Shown in pieces: positions 17,555-26,989 of a stretch of DNA of 64,000 nucleotides. The translations under genes and the position numbers were made by a program. How positions within the stretch are numbered: the stretch's first letter is position 1; each line of letters starts with the position of its first letter. Origin of the DNA: an uncultured Dyadobacter sp. (GTDB lineage: Bacteria > Bacteroidota > Bacteroidia > Cytophagales > Spirosomataceae). The notes below the pieces were generated by a model that saw nothing but the letters and a program-made list of their open reading frames with translations, was not told where the DNA came from and did not search any database. The stretch is taken from assembly GCF_946482605.1 (NCBI RefSeq), contig NZ_CAMLSE010000035.1, forward strand, positions 1 through 64,000. Direction: 5' to 3'.

Positions 17555-18619
17555 GTGAAAAAGAAAATCGTCAGAATTAAAGATATAGCAGAAAGGGCCC
17601 AGACTTCCAAAGGGACTGTTGACCGCGTTTTACATAACCGTGGAAGAGTAGCCGACGATGTCCGGGAGCGGATCCTGGCCATTATCAAGGAATTGAACTA
17701 TGAGCCCAACCTGATTGCCCAGTCACTCAAATCGCAACGTGCATTCAATCTTGCTGCGATTATCCCGGATCCAAACCTCGACTCCTATTGGGAAGCACCA
17801 CATAACGGGGTCGAAAAAGCGGAAAAAGAACTCAGGCAATACGGGGTCCACGTCACGAAATTCATTTTCAACTCGCACGAAGAGCAGTCCTTCATCGCCA
17901 AAGCAAAGGAAATCAGCCGCGACCATCCCGACGGTCTGCTGATCGCCCCTATCTTTTACAAGGAAGCACTGCCATTTTTTAAAGAGTGGGCTGATCTGAA
18001 CATTCCCTATGTGTTGTTCAACACGCAGATCGAGCACGTAGCGCCGCTATGCTATATAGGTCAGGATTCGTACCGGAGCGGGTCGCTGGCGGCCAAAATA
18101 CTGCGTTTCGGGCTACATAAGCCCGGCACGGTGCTCGTGGCACATGTCAATGAGGATATCTCGAACTCTGCCCACCTGATCACCAAGGAAGAAGGCTTCC
18201 GGAATTACTTCAAAGGAGAAAATCTGGAAGGTACATTCAAGGTCATCAGTCAGGAAATCAATTTCCCGGAAGAAGAAGGCCCCGACGCACAACTTGATGT
18301 GATACGGGAGAAGTATCCGGACCTTGGGGCAGTATACGTGACCAACTCCAAGGCATTTCAGGTGGCAGCCTACCTGGAAAAGAATGCATTAACGGATATC
18401 AAACTGGTCGGATATGACCTGATTGAGCACAATCAGCAGTATCTCAATAAAGGGGTTATCGATTTTCTGATCAATCAGAACCCATTGGGACAGGGCTATT
18501 GGGGAATTCATCAGCTGGCCAACCACCTGATTTTCAAGAAGGAGATTCCTGATATCAAATTCCTCCCGCTCGACATTATTACCAAGGAAAACCTGGATTA
18601 TTACCTGGATCCGCAATGA
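17555..18619 (+). CDS. LacI family transcriptional regulator with periplasmic-binding-protein-like domain
   Basis: DNA-binding regulator of 354 residues starting at GTG 17555. The LacI helix-turn-helix is at residues 7-27 (RIKDIAERAQTSKGTVDRVL), followed by a hinge helix (NLIAQSLKSQR) and an RbsB-type sugar-binding domain (FNLAAIIPDPNLDSYWEAPHNGV, VYVTNSKAFQVAAYLE). Members of this group typically respond to a sugar and control a catabolic operon. No sugar uptake or catabolic gene adjoins it here, so its target is elsewhere or is its own gene. A short GC-rich hairpin separates it from the convergent aminopeptidase gene. Confidence 0.93.
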   Translation: MKKKIVRIKDIAERAQTSKGTVDRVLHNRGRVADDVRERILAIIKELNYEPNLIAQSLKSQRAFNLAAIIPDPNLDSYWEAPHNGVEKAEKELRQYGVHVTKFIFNSHEEQSFIAKAKEISRDHPDGLLIAPIFYKEALPFFKEWADLNIPYVLFNTQIEHVAPLCYIGQDSYRSGSLAAKILRFGLHKPGTVLVAHVNEDISNSAHLITKEEGFRNYFKGENLEGTFKVISQEINFPEEEGPDAQLDVIREKYPDLGAVYVTNSKAFQVAAYLEKNALTDIKLVGYDLIEHNQQYLNKGVIDFLINQNPLGQGYWGIHQLANHLIFKKEIPDIKFLPLDIITKENLDYYLDPQ

Positions 18620-18627
18620 TCTCCTCA

Positions 18628-18650
18628 GGGGAGGCTGCAATGCCTCCCGC
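18628..18650. terminator. Short hairpin between convergent genes
   Basis: GGGAGGC (18629-18635) and GCCTCCC (18642-18648) form a 7-bp perfect stem around TGCAAT, between the LacI-type gene and the aminopeptidase gene. There is no long T tract on either side, so terminator activity is likely but not certain. Confidence 0.5.
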
Positions 18651-18653
18651 TAT

Positions 18654-21248
18654 TTACAGATCGCCGAACTGACTGTACATCTCTTTCAGCTTGGGTTCTG
18701 TTTCTTTCGCACGGATGTCCTTGCGAAGCGCAGACACACCCTGAATGTCGGTAAGCAAACCAAGCGCCTGGAATGCTCCGAAACGCACGAAGTAAGATGG
18801 ATTGTCCCGGGCGAGCCCTTCGAGGATTGGGATGCTCTTACGCTGAATATCTTGTTTTGACTTGATCAGGTATTTACCGAAAACTTGCAGAAAATTATAC
18901 TTTTCGGTCGGCTTCATCGCCTTCATTTTGGCTAAAAACCAATCAAACCGCTCCGGCTGGGCCAGGCCCGCATAATAGTTGCCGACGGACGTAACAATGG
19001 CGTCATTCGGGGAATTTTCGAATTGAGCCGCAATTTCATTAGCGTCGTTGGGTTGCCCCATCAGGTATTTTTCAATGGCAACCGATACCACCAGGTAGGA
19101 ACTGTCGCTCAATGCTTCCCGAAAGATCGGATCGCTGTTGTTGTCTCCGAATGACGCCAATGTGATAATGGCCTCCGACCGGACCTGCGGATGCGCGTCG
19201 ATCCGCGCCCTGCTCTGGATCACCTTTTCGATATCGGCAAACCCGGCGCCATCATATTCGGCAAAGTTACTGATTGCCATCTGGCGGAATTTCCAGAACG
19301 GATCTTCCATGGCTTTCACCAGGATATTCTTGACAGTACTGTCGGCAAGTCCTCCCTCCAACGATGAAAGTGCTTCATATTTATGTAAAAAGCGATCCGA
19401 GTTCAGATACTGGAATGCCATTTCCGGACGATTCTTTTCATGCTCTATTACGCCGAGCAACTGCGCTTCGGCATCAAAAATGACCAGGTCGGGCTTTTTC
19501 GCAGCCGGAAATTCAAGGGTTTGGCTGGCTTTTTCCAACACCACATCATAGCGGTTCTTCTTCCCTCCTACCCACACATCCACTTTAAGCGGCAAGCGAT
19601 AAACCGTCGTGGCAAGGGTATCCTGTGCCTGCTTGATTTTCAACAACACTTTGCCCGTCGTAGCCGCATACTCCTGTTGTATTTTCAAAACAGGATGTCC
19701 GGGCCTGTGAAACCACTGATCAAAGAACCAGTTAAGATCCTGCCCGGTTACTTTTTCAAATGCCATTCTGAGATCATCGATTTCCGCGGTCCCGAGGGCA
19801 TTTGTTTTCAGGTACATTTGAAGTGAGGCAAAAAACGCGTCGTCACCTACATACGTGCGCAACATGTGCAGAATGCGACCGCCCTTCGCGTACGAGTGGC
19901 TATCGAACATATTCTCGCGGTCCTTATAAAAGTACCGGATCATCGGGACCTGTTTCGTTTCCGACTCGGTCAGGTATTCCTTCAATTCCTGCAAGTTACC
20001 CCAGTCGGCCTCATACCGGCCGTCGTTGTACTCGCTCCACAGATACTCAGAGTAGTTGGCAAACGATTCATTCAATGGCAATTGCCCCCATTCCTCGGCC
20101 GTAACATAGTCGCCAAACCAATGGTGTGCCAGTTCGTGAGCGATCACAGCGTCTGAATTTCCATCGACCAGTGAACGGGTATCATTCTGTACTCCCTCTT
20201 CATGCACGGTGGCTGTAGTATTTTCCATCGCGCCTGCTACGAAATCACGCACGGCGATCTGGCTGTACTTTTCCCACGGAAATGGCACGCCGAACACATT
20301 GGAAAAGAAGCCGATCATCTCGGGAGTGCGGCCAAAAATAGCCTCAGCATCGGCCGCATATTTGGGCTCCACGTAGTAGCTTAGCTCCAACCCATTCGGC
20401 ATCATATCTTTTGTAACGGCGAAGTCGCCCACCGCCATCATCACCAGGTAGGGTGCGTGCGGCAACGACTGCCTCCAATGGTCAGTGCGAACACCCTTTT
20501 CGCCCTCTTGCTGCCCGATCAGCAAGCCGTTCGAAAGCGTTTTGTAGGTGCTGTCGACGGTCATATAAATATCCTGTGTAAATTTCTGGTTCGGCGCATC
20601 GATCGTAGGGAACCAGCAGGAGCTGCCTTCCGTCTCGCCCTGGGTCCATATCTGGCGCGGTTTGCCTTCATCGAGGCCATCGGCATTGATAAAGTATAAC
20701 CCCTTATCGGAGGCGCTGTCATCGGCTTTGCCCCTGGGCACATCGTTGGGGCGGGCTACGTAGTCTATTTTCACAAAAAGCGTGTCCTTTCTGGTATACT
20801 CCTGCCCCAGCTTGATGACGAGCTTTCGCTTGTCGTAGCTATATTCGAGCTTCTTTTTAGTCTTCGAGTTGATTTCCGCCGCAGAAAGATCGCCATAATT
20901 GCCATTTGTATCCATCAATGCAACGGCTTTGATATCAAAACCTTTCGCATCCAGCTCTAGTGTATTCTGGGGATAAAAATGGGGTTTGAATTTCAGGATG
21001 GCAGACGCGGGCACCTGCTGCTTTACCCAATCAAACCGGACATCCAGCCGGGTGTAAAGAATGTCGTTTCTTTTCGCGCGTTCCGGGCGGTAAGGCCCTT
21101 TTGGCGTTACTGTTCCAGGATTTCGTCTGAATAATGTATCGGCTTTATCGCTGGCTGCCGCCTGTACGCTGAATGACAGAAAGAGTAAAAAACCAAAAAA
21201 AGTGAAGATCAATCGGTTCCAAAAAAGTCCTTTATGATAACCGGTCAT
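18654..21248 (-). CDS. M1 family metallopeptidase (aminopeptidase N-like), exported
   Basis: Zinc aminopeptidase of about 864 residues from ATG 21248 (MTGYHKGLFWNR); the frame opens at 21284. An N-terminal hydrophobic signal (FTFFGFLLFLSFSVQAAA) directs it out of the cytoplasm. The substrate-anchoring GAMEN motif lies near residues 339-343, the zinc site HELAHHW begins at residue 371, and the third ligand Glu is in NESFANYSEYLW, 18 residues on. The C-terminal third contains HEAT-like helical repeats. It probably degrades peptides in the periplasm or at the surface. It is monocistronic, with a separate upstream region before the LolC/E-like gene. Confidence 0.95.
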   Translation of the reverse strand: MTGYHKGLFWNRLIFTFFGFLLFLSFSVQAAASDKADTLFRRNPGTVTPKGPYRPERAKRNDILYTRLDVRFDWVKQQVPASAILKFKPHFYPQNTLELDAKGFDIKAVALMDTNGNYGDLSAAEINSKTKKKLEYSYDKRKLVIKLGQEYTRKDTLFVKIDYVARPNDVPRGKADDSASDKGLYFINADGLDEGKPRQIWTQGETEGSSCWFPTIDAPNQKFTQDIYMTVDSTYKTLSNGLLIGQQEGEKGVRTDHWRQSLPHAPYLVMMAVGDFAVTKDMMPNGLELSYYVEPKYAADAEAIFGRTPEMIGFFSNVFGVPFPWEKYSQIAVRDFVAGAMENTTATVHEEGVQNDTRSLVDGNSDAVIAHELAHHWFGDYVTAEEWGQLPLNESFANYSEYLWSEYNDGRYEADWGNLQELKEYLTESETKQVPMIRYFYKDRENMFDSHSYAKGGRILHMLRTYVGDDAFFASLQMYLKTNALGTAEIDDLRMAFEKVTGQDLNWFFDQWFHRPGHPVLKIQQEYAATTGKVLLKIKQAQDTLATTVYRLPLKVDVWVGGKKNRYDVVLEKASQTLEFPAAKKPDLVIFDAEAQLLGVIEHEKNRPEMAFQYLNSDRFLHKYEALSSLEGGLADSTVKNILVKAMEDPFWKFRQMAISNFAEYDGAGFADIEKVIQSRARIDAHPQVRSEAIITLASFGDNNSDPIFREALSDSSYLVVSVAIEKYLMGQPNDANEIAAQFENSPNDAIVTSVGNYYAGLAQPERFDWFLAKMKAMKPTEKYNFLQVFGKYLIKSKQDIQRKSIPILEGLARDNPSYFVRFGAFQALGLLTDIQGVSALRKDIRAKETEPKLKEMYSQFGDL

Positions 21249-21325
21249 GTTTATTGTGTGATTGATTGCCAGGAAGTAAGTCAATGTAATTCAGTTAATG
21301 TTCTTTGTTTCCGCTCCAAAACATA

Positions 21326-22552
21326 TCAGACCCGCAATAATGCACCGGCATCTGCCGCCCTGCGCGCGGGTATGTAGGAAACAGCCATAGTTATCATAAC
21401 GACAATAATCCCTGTGTAGAGTATGTCTTCCCATATTAATTTAACCGGATAGGCATCGACCAGCGAGGTGGTCATACCCATTGATACCAGACCGTAACGA
21501 ATCTGCAGCCAGCATATAGCCATCCCTCCCAACAGCCCCGCAACGGAACCCGACAGTGCAACGATCGCCCCCTCAGCCATGAATATTTTCCGGATCAGGG
21601 ATGGCGTCGCGCCCATGGCATAGAGCATTGAAACGTCCTTCTTCTTTTCAATGGCCAACATGCTCAATGAGAAGAATATATTGATTGCGGCCACTAAAAT
21701 AATGAGGGATAGCGTGACTGCTACAAAAAGCTTTTCCATTTTTATTGCCCGCAACAAATCGGCGTTCAGCGAATCCCTGTCTTTGACCGTAAACCGGTTG
21801 CCTAAAACAGCTTGCAATGCTTCCGCCACATCGGCTTCGGTATAACCGGGCTCCACATAAATTTCGAGTGCGGAGCGGCTTCCCTGGTATTGCATCAGCT
21901 CTTCCACCTGCCTGATCGGCGCGATCACGTAGTCATCGTAGCGCGTTTCGATGAAGAAAATACCACCGGGACGTAATGTCAGCTGATTAAATGCTTCCGG
22001 TGATGTCAGGTTCAGTGTTTTACTTCCAGTGCGCGGGTAAAGTAATTCCAGCGGTGTAAAAACGTCCTCCAGCGAAATCGACAACGCATTTCTGACACCC
22101 TCCGCGATCACTGCGAAAGGCGTACCGTTCCCTCCGTAAAGCCGTGTGGAGCCTTCCACGATCGCCGTGTCCAGGTTCCCCTGCACTTCAAAAGTACTAT
22201 CCACGCCCTTCAAACGGACGATTGTTTGCTGGTTTCCGTATCTGGCCAATGCATTGTCCTCTACCACCTGGGTTACCCGCAACACTCCCCGCGTTTTTTT
22301 CACCTCATTGAGAAGAGCCACGGTCATTTTGAAGCGCTTCCCCTCAGTAGGGATAACGCGCACATCGGCGTCGAAGGTTTTGAATATCTTACGGTTCAGC
22401 TCCTCCATCCCGTTGAACACGGATAGGACCACTACCATAGCCATCGTGCCTACCGCCACACCAGCCATGGCGATGCGCGCGATAACGCTGATAAAGCTTC
22501 TTTTGTTACGTGAAAAAAAGTAGCGAATGGCAATCCGATAAGAGATATCCAT
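21326..22552 (-). CDS. LolC/LolE-like FtsX-family ABC permease
   Basis: Inner-membrane permease of 408 residues with the four-helix FtsX topology. One helix lies near 20-45 (IARIAMAGVAVGTMAMVVVLSVFNGM), then a periplasmic domain to about 265, then three helices near 270-300, 320-345 and 375-400. The N-terminal RYFFSRNKRSFISVIARIA and ISYIPARRAADAGALLRV at the end are typical of lipoprotein-releasing permeases. It would extract lipoproteins from the inner membrane together with a LolD-type ATPase, which is not adjacent. It is translated 17 bases after rbfA on the same transcript. It is half the size of the double-FtsX permeases at 38-64 kb and a different subfamily. Confidence 0.9.
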   Translation of the reverse strand: MDISYRIAIRYFFSRNKRSFISVIARIAMAGVAVGTMAMVVVLSVFNGMEELNRKIFKTFDADVRVIPTEGKRFKMTVALLNEVKKTRGVLRVTQVVEDNALARYGNQQTIVRLKGVDSTFEVQGNLDTAIVEGSTRLYGGNGTPFAVIAEGVRNALSISLEDVFTPLELLYPRTGSKTLNLTSPEAFNQLTLRPGGIFFIETRYDDYVIAPIRQVEELMQYQGSRSALEIYVEPGYTEADVAEALQAVLGNRFTVKDRDSLNADLLRAIKMEKLFVAVTLSLIILVAAINIFFSLSMLAIEKKKDVSMLYAMGATPSLIRKIFMAEGAIVALSGSVAGLLGGMAICWLQIRYGLVSMGMTTSLVDAYPVKLIWEDILYTGIIVVMITMAVSYIPARRAADAGALLRV

Positions 22553-22569
22553 GACGTCCGGGATTCAGA

Positions 22570-22953
22570 TCAATTGGCCTCTTCCTCGTCGTCGGGCTGA
22601 GCGGGGGGAATGACGAGATCCGAAAAGAGCAGATCCATTTTAGCCGCGTACTCCGCGGTGTCATCGATATAAAATTGCAGATGCGGCACGATCCGCAACT
22701 GATGCCTGACTCTTTCAGCCAGTTTCTGGCGTATGAAACGGGTATTTTCCCGGATTGTCTCGAGTAACATCGATTTATTCCTGTCGGGAAGGAAGCTCAG
22801 GTATGCCCTGGCAATGCTCAGGTCAGGCGTCACGCGCACTGCCGTGATCGTCACAAAAGCCCCACTGGTAAGATGTTGCGCGTCCTTCTGGAAAATCTCT
22901 CCAAGGTCCTTTTGTATCTGCCTGCCTACTTTTTGTTGTCTTTTAGATTCCAT
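22570..22953 (-). CDS. rbfA: 30S ribosome-binding factor A
   Basis: Small-subunit maturation factor needed for late 16S rRNA processing and cold adaptation. The 127 residues show the single KH-like domain: MESKRQQKVGRQIQKDLGEIF, FVTITAVRVTPDLSIARAYLS and LRIVPHLQFYIDDTAEYAAKMDLLF, with an acidic C-terminal tail (DDEEEAN). It is the first gene of a two-gene unit with the LolC/E-like permease and is divergent from the DUF6427 gene. Confidence 0.97.
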   Translation of the reverse strand: MESKRQQKVGRQIQKDLGEIFQKDAQHLTSGAFVTITAVRVTPDLSIARAYLSFLPDRNKSMLLETIRENTRFIRQKLAERVRHQLRIVPHLQFYIDDTAEYAAKMDLLFSDLVIPPAQPDDEEEAN

Positions 22954-23158
22954 GTGTCAAATCGTTATCCGGAGGGACCACTGCCTGTCTTGTTAGCCAT
23001 TCCTGCTCCGCAAGTTAGGACGATGTAAACTTACTTCTCCTAAATCACTCCCTCACTCCTATAATAGCACAAATATCCATACTTATTTTGTTTTTGTAGA
23101 ACCCGGCATTGTAATTTCGTGAAACTTATTCCCATCAGAGACATAATCCGGCTGCTTC

Positions 23159-24571
23159 TTGCTTAGTTTTTTTCGCGTCAATGCACGGTATCAGACCATC
23201 AGTCTGGTCGTATTCTTCCTGCTGCTCCGGCTACCCTTTTTCCTGGGTGGGGCACCTATGCTGATCCCTGAACTCAGCTGGATGCTAGTCGGTGAACAAA
23301 TGGGGCGCGGCTTTATGCTTTACCGGGATGTGTGGGATAATGTGAGCCCCTTTTCGGGGCTGACTTACTGGCTCATCGACAGCCTCTTTGGCCGGGCGCA
23401 GTGGATTTACCAGTTTGCGGCAATGGGAGTATCGATCGTCCAGATCCTGTATTTCAACTACGTGATCTATTCACGGGACGTCTTTCCTGAACGGACCTTC
23501 CTGCCCGGAGCATTGTACGCACTTTTTCTGAACATTTCATTCGACATGGGGACGTTGTCCCCCATGCTCATTGCGAACACATTCCTGCTCTTCGCATTCG
23601 GCTCGATCGTCAAAATGCTGGTGAGAAGAGAAGTTACCAACCAGGTTTTCGAGCTGGGGCTCTACATCGGGATCGCTACGTTGTTCTACTTACCGGCTTC
23701 CCTCTTCATGATCTGGGCGTTCCTTGTTTTGCTGTTTTATACCGGATCTACATTCCGCCACCATTTGCTTGGGTTGTTCGGGTCTGTTTTCCCGCTCCTG
23801 ATGGTCGTGTTGTTTTTCTATCTCAACAATGGAATCGAAAGCCTGAACCGCAACCTGCTTACATCCGTTTTTCAGGTGAAGCAATACAATCTCAATGATT
23901 TTTCATCCCTTCTGGCGTCGTTGGTCCTCCCGCTGGGTTTCGGGATCATGGGTTTTATGCGGATATTCACCACCCTCCGGTTTGTCAACTATCAGACCAG
24001 GATTCAGCAGGTAATGGCGCTCTGGTTTATTGTAGCAGTGTTTACAATTCCCCTGATGCAGTTCCTCGCACCGATGCAATTCGTCATATTTGTCCCGCCG
24101 GCCGCATTTTTCGCCACTCACTATTTCCAGAGTTTCAAAAAGAACAGTTGGGCGGATGAATTGCAGTTTACCCTGATGGGCGCTGCCATTATCCTGATCC
24201 AGTATCAGGGATTAAGGGGAGTACTTCCGGGAGTTGCGATGGGTAAACTTGAAAACCTGAGGGCCAAACCGGCCAATTTGCCCGAACAGATACGCAACAA
24301 ACGAATACTCGTACTCGGGCAGAACTCGGGGGAATACATCAATAATTTTACTGCTACGCCCTATCTCAACTGGGAGCTGGCCAGCTACGATTTACAAAAC
24401 CTGGATAATTTCGACAGCGTAATCCATGTCTACAACAATTTCAGGAAGGATCCGCCGGATTACGTGATCGATAAGGTGAATATCATGCCGAAACTGCTGA
24501 ACCGAGTTCCGGCATTGAAGAAGCAATATGACCGCAGCCCCTGGAAGGGCATTTATCAGCGGATCGACTAG
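23159..24571 (+). CDS. DUF6427-like multi-pass membrane protein
   Basis: Polytopic membrane protein of 470 residues with roughly ten hydrophobic helices and no recognisable catalytic motif. The sequence (LSFFRVNARYQTISLVVFFLLLRLPFFLGG at the start, then YRDVWDNVSPFSG) resembles the DUF6427 proteins of Bacteroidota; the match is from memory, not a search. The start is TTG at 23159, and no in-frame ATG precedes the first helix. The last ~120 residues are soluble. Its stop codon shares the palindrome CTAG with the convergent rpiB stop, so the two genes overlap by 4 bases. Confidence 0.78.
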   Translation: MLSFFRVNARYQTISLVVFFLLLRLPFFLGGAPMLIPELSWMLVGEQMGRGFMLYRDVWDNVSPFSGLTYWLIDSLFGRAQWIYQFAAMGVSIVQILYFNYVIYSRDVFPERTFLPGALYALFLNISFDMGTLSPMLIANTFLLFAFGSIVKMLVRREVTNQVFELGLYIGIATLFYLPASLFMIWAFLVLLFYTGSTFRHHLLGLFGSVFPLLMVVLFFYLNNGIESLNRNLLTSVFQVKQYNLNDFSSLLASLVLPLGFGIMGFMRIFTTLRFVNYQTRIQQVMALWFIVAVFTIPLMQFLAPMQFVIFVPPAAFFATHYFQSFKKNSWADELQFTLMGAAIILIQYQGLRGVLPGVAMGKLENLRAKPANLPEQIRNKRILVLGQNSGEYINNFTATPYLNWELASYDLQNLDNFDSVIHVYNNFRKDPPDYVIDKVNIMPKLLNRVPALKKQYDRSPWKGIYQRID

Positions 24572-24999
24572 CAAGAAATCTTGTCGACGCGGGTCTGATG
24601 CCGGCCGCCTTCGAACTCCGTAGCCAAAAAGGCTTCCAGACTCGCCAATGCAGTTTCCAATTCCACAAAACGCACGGGAAGGCAAATTACATTGGCGTCG
24701 TTATGCTGGCGTGACAAAGCGGCAAGCGGCAAATCCCAAACCAGCGCCGCTCTCACAGCCTGATGTTTGTTCGCTGTAATGCAAACCCCCTGTCCGCTCC
24801 CACACAACAATACCCCTTTTTCGAATTCTCCGCTTTCCACCCCACTCGCTACGGGATGTGCAAAGTCCGCGTAGTCCGCTGAATCGGCGCTGTACGTTCC
24901 GAAATCTTTCACTTCAAAGCCATTTGTCGTAAGCCAGTCGATGATCGGCTGCTTGTAGGGGAAACCCGCGTGGTCGGCACCAATAGCAATTTTTCTCAT
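24568..24999 (-). CDS. rpiB: Ribose 5-phosphate isomerase B
   Basis: Cytoplasmic isomerase interconverting ribose 5-phosphate and ribulose 5-phosphate in the pentose phosphate pathway. The 143 residues carry the RpiB/LacAB signature: IGADHAGF at the N terminus, the catalytic Cys in VLLCGSGQGVCITANK, and LSRQHNDANVICLPVR with the conserved His and Arg. A good promoter lies upstream at 25084-25114. Confidence 0.97.
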   Translation of the reverse strand: MRKIAIGADHAGFPYKQPIIDWLTTNGFEVKDFGTYSADSADYADFAHPVASGVESGEFEKGVLLCGSGQGVCITANKHQAVRAALVWDLPLAALSRQHNDANVICLPVRFVELETALASLEAFLATEFEGGRHQTRVDKISC

Positions 25000-25083
25000 T
25001 ACTTTTTTGTTAATTGTAGCCTGCCCGTTTTGTTTTGACAGCAGGTAAGGTTAAAAGTTTTCTATTTTTAGTGATAGTGGCTG

Positions 25084-25114
25084 CAAAGTTACCATTATCC
25101 GATCAACAACTCAA
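25084..25114 (-). promoter_or_regulatory. Probable rpiB promoter
   Basis: On the minus strand, TTG (25114-25112) and TAACTTTG (25091-25084) are separated by 20 bases, matching the Bacteroidota -33/-7 pattern. The leader to rpiB would be about 80 bases. Confidence 0.55.
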
Positions 25115-25127
25115 TGAATCCTGAATT

Positions 25128-25898
25128 ATGAGTGAAGAGGCAAAACCCACTAATGGAGAACTCGTCGACGTATCTCTCCTTAATCCTGCGGTTCCGGAAG
25201 ACGAAAAGAGAATCAAGGAGGCATTTGAAGACCGCAACTGGAATGAAATCAAAAGTGCCGATTCCTGGGTTGTGTTTAAAGTAATGGCCGAATTTGTGGA
25301 AGGTTTTGATAAACTAGCCAAAATAGGCCCCTGCGTTTCCGTTTTCGGCTCCGCACGCACTTTGCCCGACAATCCTTACTATAAAACTGCGGAAGAGATC
25401 GCCGCCAAGCTCGTTCGTCACGGTTACGGTGTCATCACGGGCGGCGGGCCGGGTATCATGGAGGCCGGAAACAAGGGCGCATTCGAGCAGGGCGGAAAGT
25501 CGGTAGGGTTAAATATCAAGCTTCCTTTCGAGCAGCATAGCAACATTTACATCGATCACGACAAGAGCATCAACTTCGACTTCTTCTTCGTGCGGAAAGT
25601 AATGTTCGTCAAATACTCGCAAGGCTTTATCGTCATGCCGGGCGGGTTTGGCACGTTGGATGAACTCTTCGAAGCGATGACATTAATCCAGACCAAGAAG
25701 ATCGGCCGCTTCCCGATTGTGCTGGTAGGCAGTGCGTACTGGTCGGGCTTGCTGGACTGGATCAAAGGAACAATGCTGACAGAGCACAATATTAACCCCG
25801 AAGACCTGAAACTGATCAGTATCGTGGACACACCGGACCAGGCGGTCAAGGTGATAGACAATTTCTATTCCAAATACCTGCTTAAACCTAACTTCTAG
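25128..25898 (+). CDS. LOG family Rossmann-fold protein (TIGR00730)
   Basis: Cytoplasmic nucleotide 5'-monophosphate phosphoribohydrolase-like protein of 256 residues. The family's two motifs are present: GGGPGIMEAGNKGA and PGGFGTLDELFEA (the PGGxGTxxE active site), after the Rossmann start VSVFGSART. LOG proteins cleave cytokinin riboside monophosphates in plants; bacterial members act on AMP or related nucleotides. The first ~60 residues form an extra helical extension. It is monocistronic. Confidence 0.93.
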   Translation: MSEEAKPTNGELVDVSLLNPAVPEDEKRIKEAFEDRNWNEIKSADSWVVFKVMAEFVEGFDKLAKIGPCVSVFGSARTLPDNPYYKTAEEIAAKLVRHGYGVITGGGPGIMEAGNKGAFEQGGKSVGLNIKLPFEQHSNIYIDHDKSINFDFFFVRKVMFVKYSQGFIVMPGGFGTLDELFEAMTLIQTKKIGRFPIVLVGSAYWSGLLDWIKGTMLTEHNINPEDLKLISIVDTPDQAVKVIDNFYSKYLLKPNF

Positions 25899-25917
25899 TC
25901 AGCAACGCCTTTACATT

Positions 25918-25957
25918 GGGCCGTGCTGTCAGAACGACAGGTACGGCCCCATTTTTT
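25918..25957 (+). terminator. Terminator of the LOG gene, overlapping the convergent gene's 3' end
   Basis: GGGCCGT (25918-25924) and TGTC (25927-25930) pair with GACA (25936-25939) and ACGGCCC (25943-25949), followed by CATTTTTT. The right arm lies inside the last codons of the opposite-strand helix-hairpin-helix gene, so the same bases encode its C-terminal GPYLSF. Confidence 0.75.
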
Positions 25958-26873
25958 GGATGGTAGCCTCGTCCAACACCTTTACATTTCTTAATTCTTC
26001 CAATGACCGGAACGGGCCGTGTTGCTGACGATAATTGATCAGCACCGAAACAGTCTTCCTGTTGCGCAGGTAACTGTGCTGACCGAGTTCTTCCGCTGTG
26101 GCGGTATTAATATTGATTTTCCGCACCGCGCTCATGACTAATGCGTGCCGCCGCAACTCCGACAACGCCAGGGAGTCGAGCCCATAAACTTCGGAAAATT
26201 GGTCCGCGGAATGGAATCCACCAAGTGCGTCGCGGAACTTCAGGATGCGCTGCGATAATTTGCTCCCGATTCCTCTAAGCCGGATGAGCTGGCTCGTGTC
26301 GCATTGATTGATGTCGAAAGTCTCAGGGTCTCGGGCTGTGTACGGGCGTCGCACGCGTGAGGTATCCGCATTGGAACGGCTGTACCTCGCCGGCGCAACT
26401 TCCATACCCGCCATGACGATGTGCGGTTCCAGTCGCTTATAGAGTGCTGGCGGGAAATCATATATTTTCAAAAGATCCTCCTTCCTGCGGAACACACCTC
26501 CCTTGTCCCTGAATTTTTGGATTCTTCTGGCGAGAAAAGGTGGGATACCCAGTGCCAGCAGTTCCTGCTCGGAACAGCGATTGGGATCGAAATCAGTTAG
26601 CACTGGTTCTTTTATCGCTGCGCTCTTGCCTCCCCGCGAATACTTCGGTTCGTATTGTTGATGCTGCTTTTCGAGCAGGGTAGCAATGCTGTCGAGCACC
26701 CTGAGTTCCACGGGCTGGGTATCCAGGGGTAGTTCCGGTAATATCCACCGGCGGAATAGAAATGGCGTCCATACGATCAACAGGCAAGCAGCCATCATGA
26801 CCAATGCGCCCCGGGCTTCCTTACGGGAAATCCCGAAAAAGTCTTGTAAAGCGTTCAATGTTCTTCGATACAT
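25929..26873 (-). CDS. Membrane-anchored helix-hairpin-helix protein (ComEA-like)
   Basis: A 314-residue protein with one N-terminal transmembrane helix (about 23-41, ALVMMAACLLIVWTPFLF) and three helix-hairpin-helix units outside. The first is in ALGIPPFLARRIQKFRDKGG, the second in LRGIGSKLSQRILKFRDALGG, and the third in NINTATAEELGQHSYL with KTVSVLINYRQQHGPF. Such HhH repeats bind DNA in ComEA, the DNA-uptake receptor; Bacteroidota homologues are usually annotated only as helix-hairpin-helix proteins. A role in DNA uptake is possible but no com genes adjoin. Confidence 0.87.
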   Translation of the reverse strand: MYRRTLNALQDFFGISRKEARGALVMMAACLLIVWTPFLFRRWILPELPLDTQPVELRVLDSIATLLEKQHQQYEPKYSRGGKSAAIKEPVLTDFDPNRCSEQELLALGIPPFLARRIQKFRDKGGVFRRKEDLLKIYDFPPALYKRLEPHIVMAGMEVAPARYSRSNADTSRVRRPYTARDPETFDINQCDTSQLIRLRGIGSKLSQRILKFRDALGGFHSADQFSEVYGLDSLALSELRRHALVMSAVRKININTATAEELGQHSYLRNRKTVSVLINYRQQHGPFRSLEELRNVKVLDEATIQKMGPYLSF

Positions 26874-26929
26874 ACGTCCTGATTTTTCTCCTTTGGACGT
26901 TAATGCATCGCTTTGGTAACTGTTTTAAA

Positions 26930-26969
26930 AACAAAAATGAGCAAAAGGCAACCGAAGCCCTTTGCTCAT
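26930..26969 (-). terminator. Terminator of the DUF4097 gene
   Basis: On the minus strand, ATGAGCAAA (26969-26961) pairs with TTTGCTCAT (26945-26937), extended inward by further pairs after one mismatch, and is followed by TTTTTGTTTTT. It lies about 20 bases after the stop codon. Confidence 0.75.
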
Positions 26970-26989
26970 CTTCCTGTATTCCGTATCCG

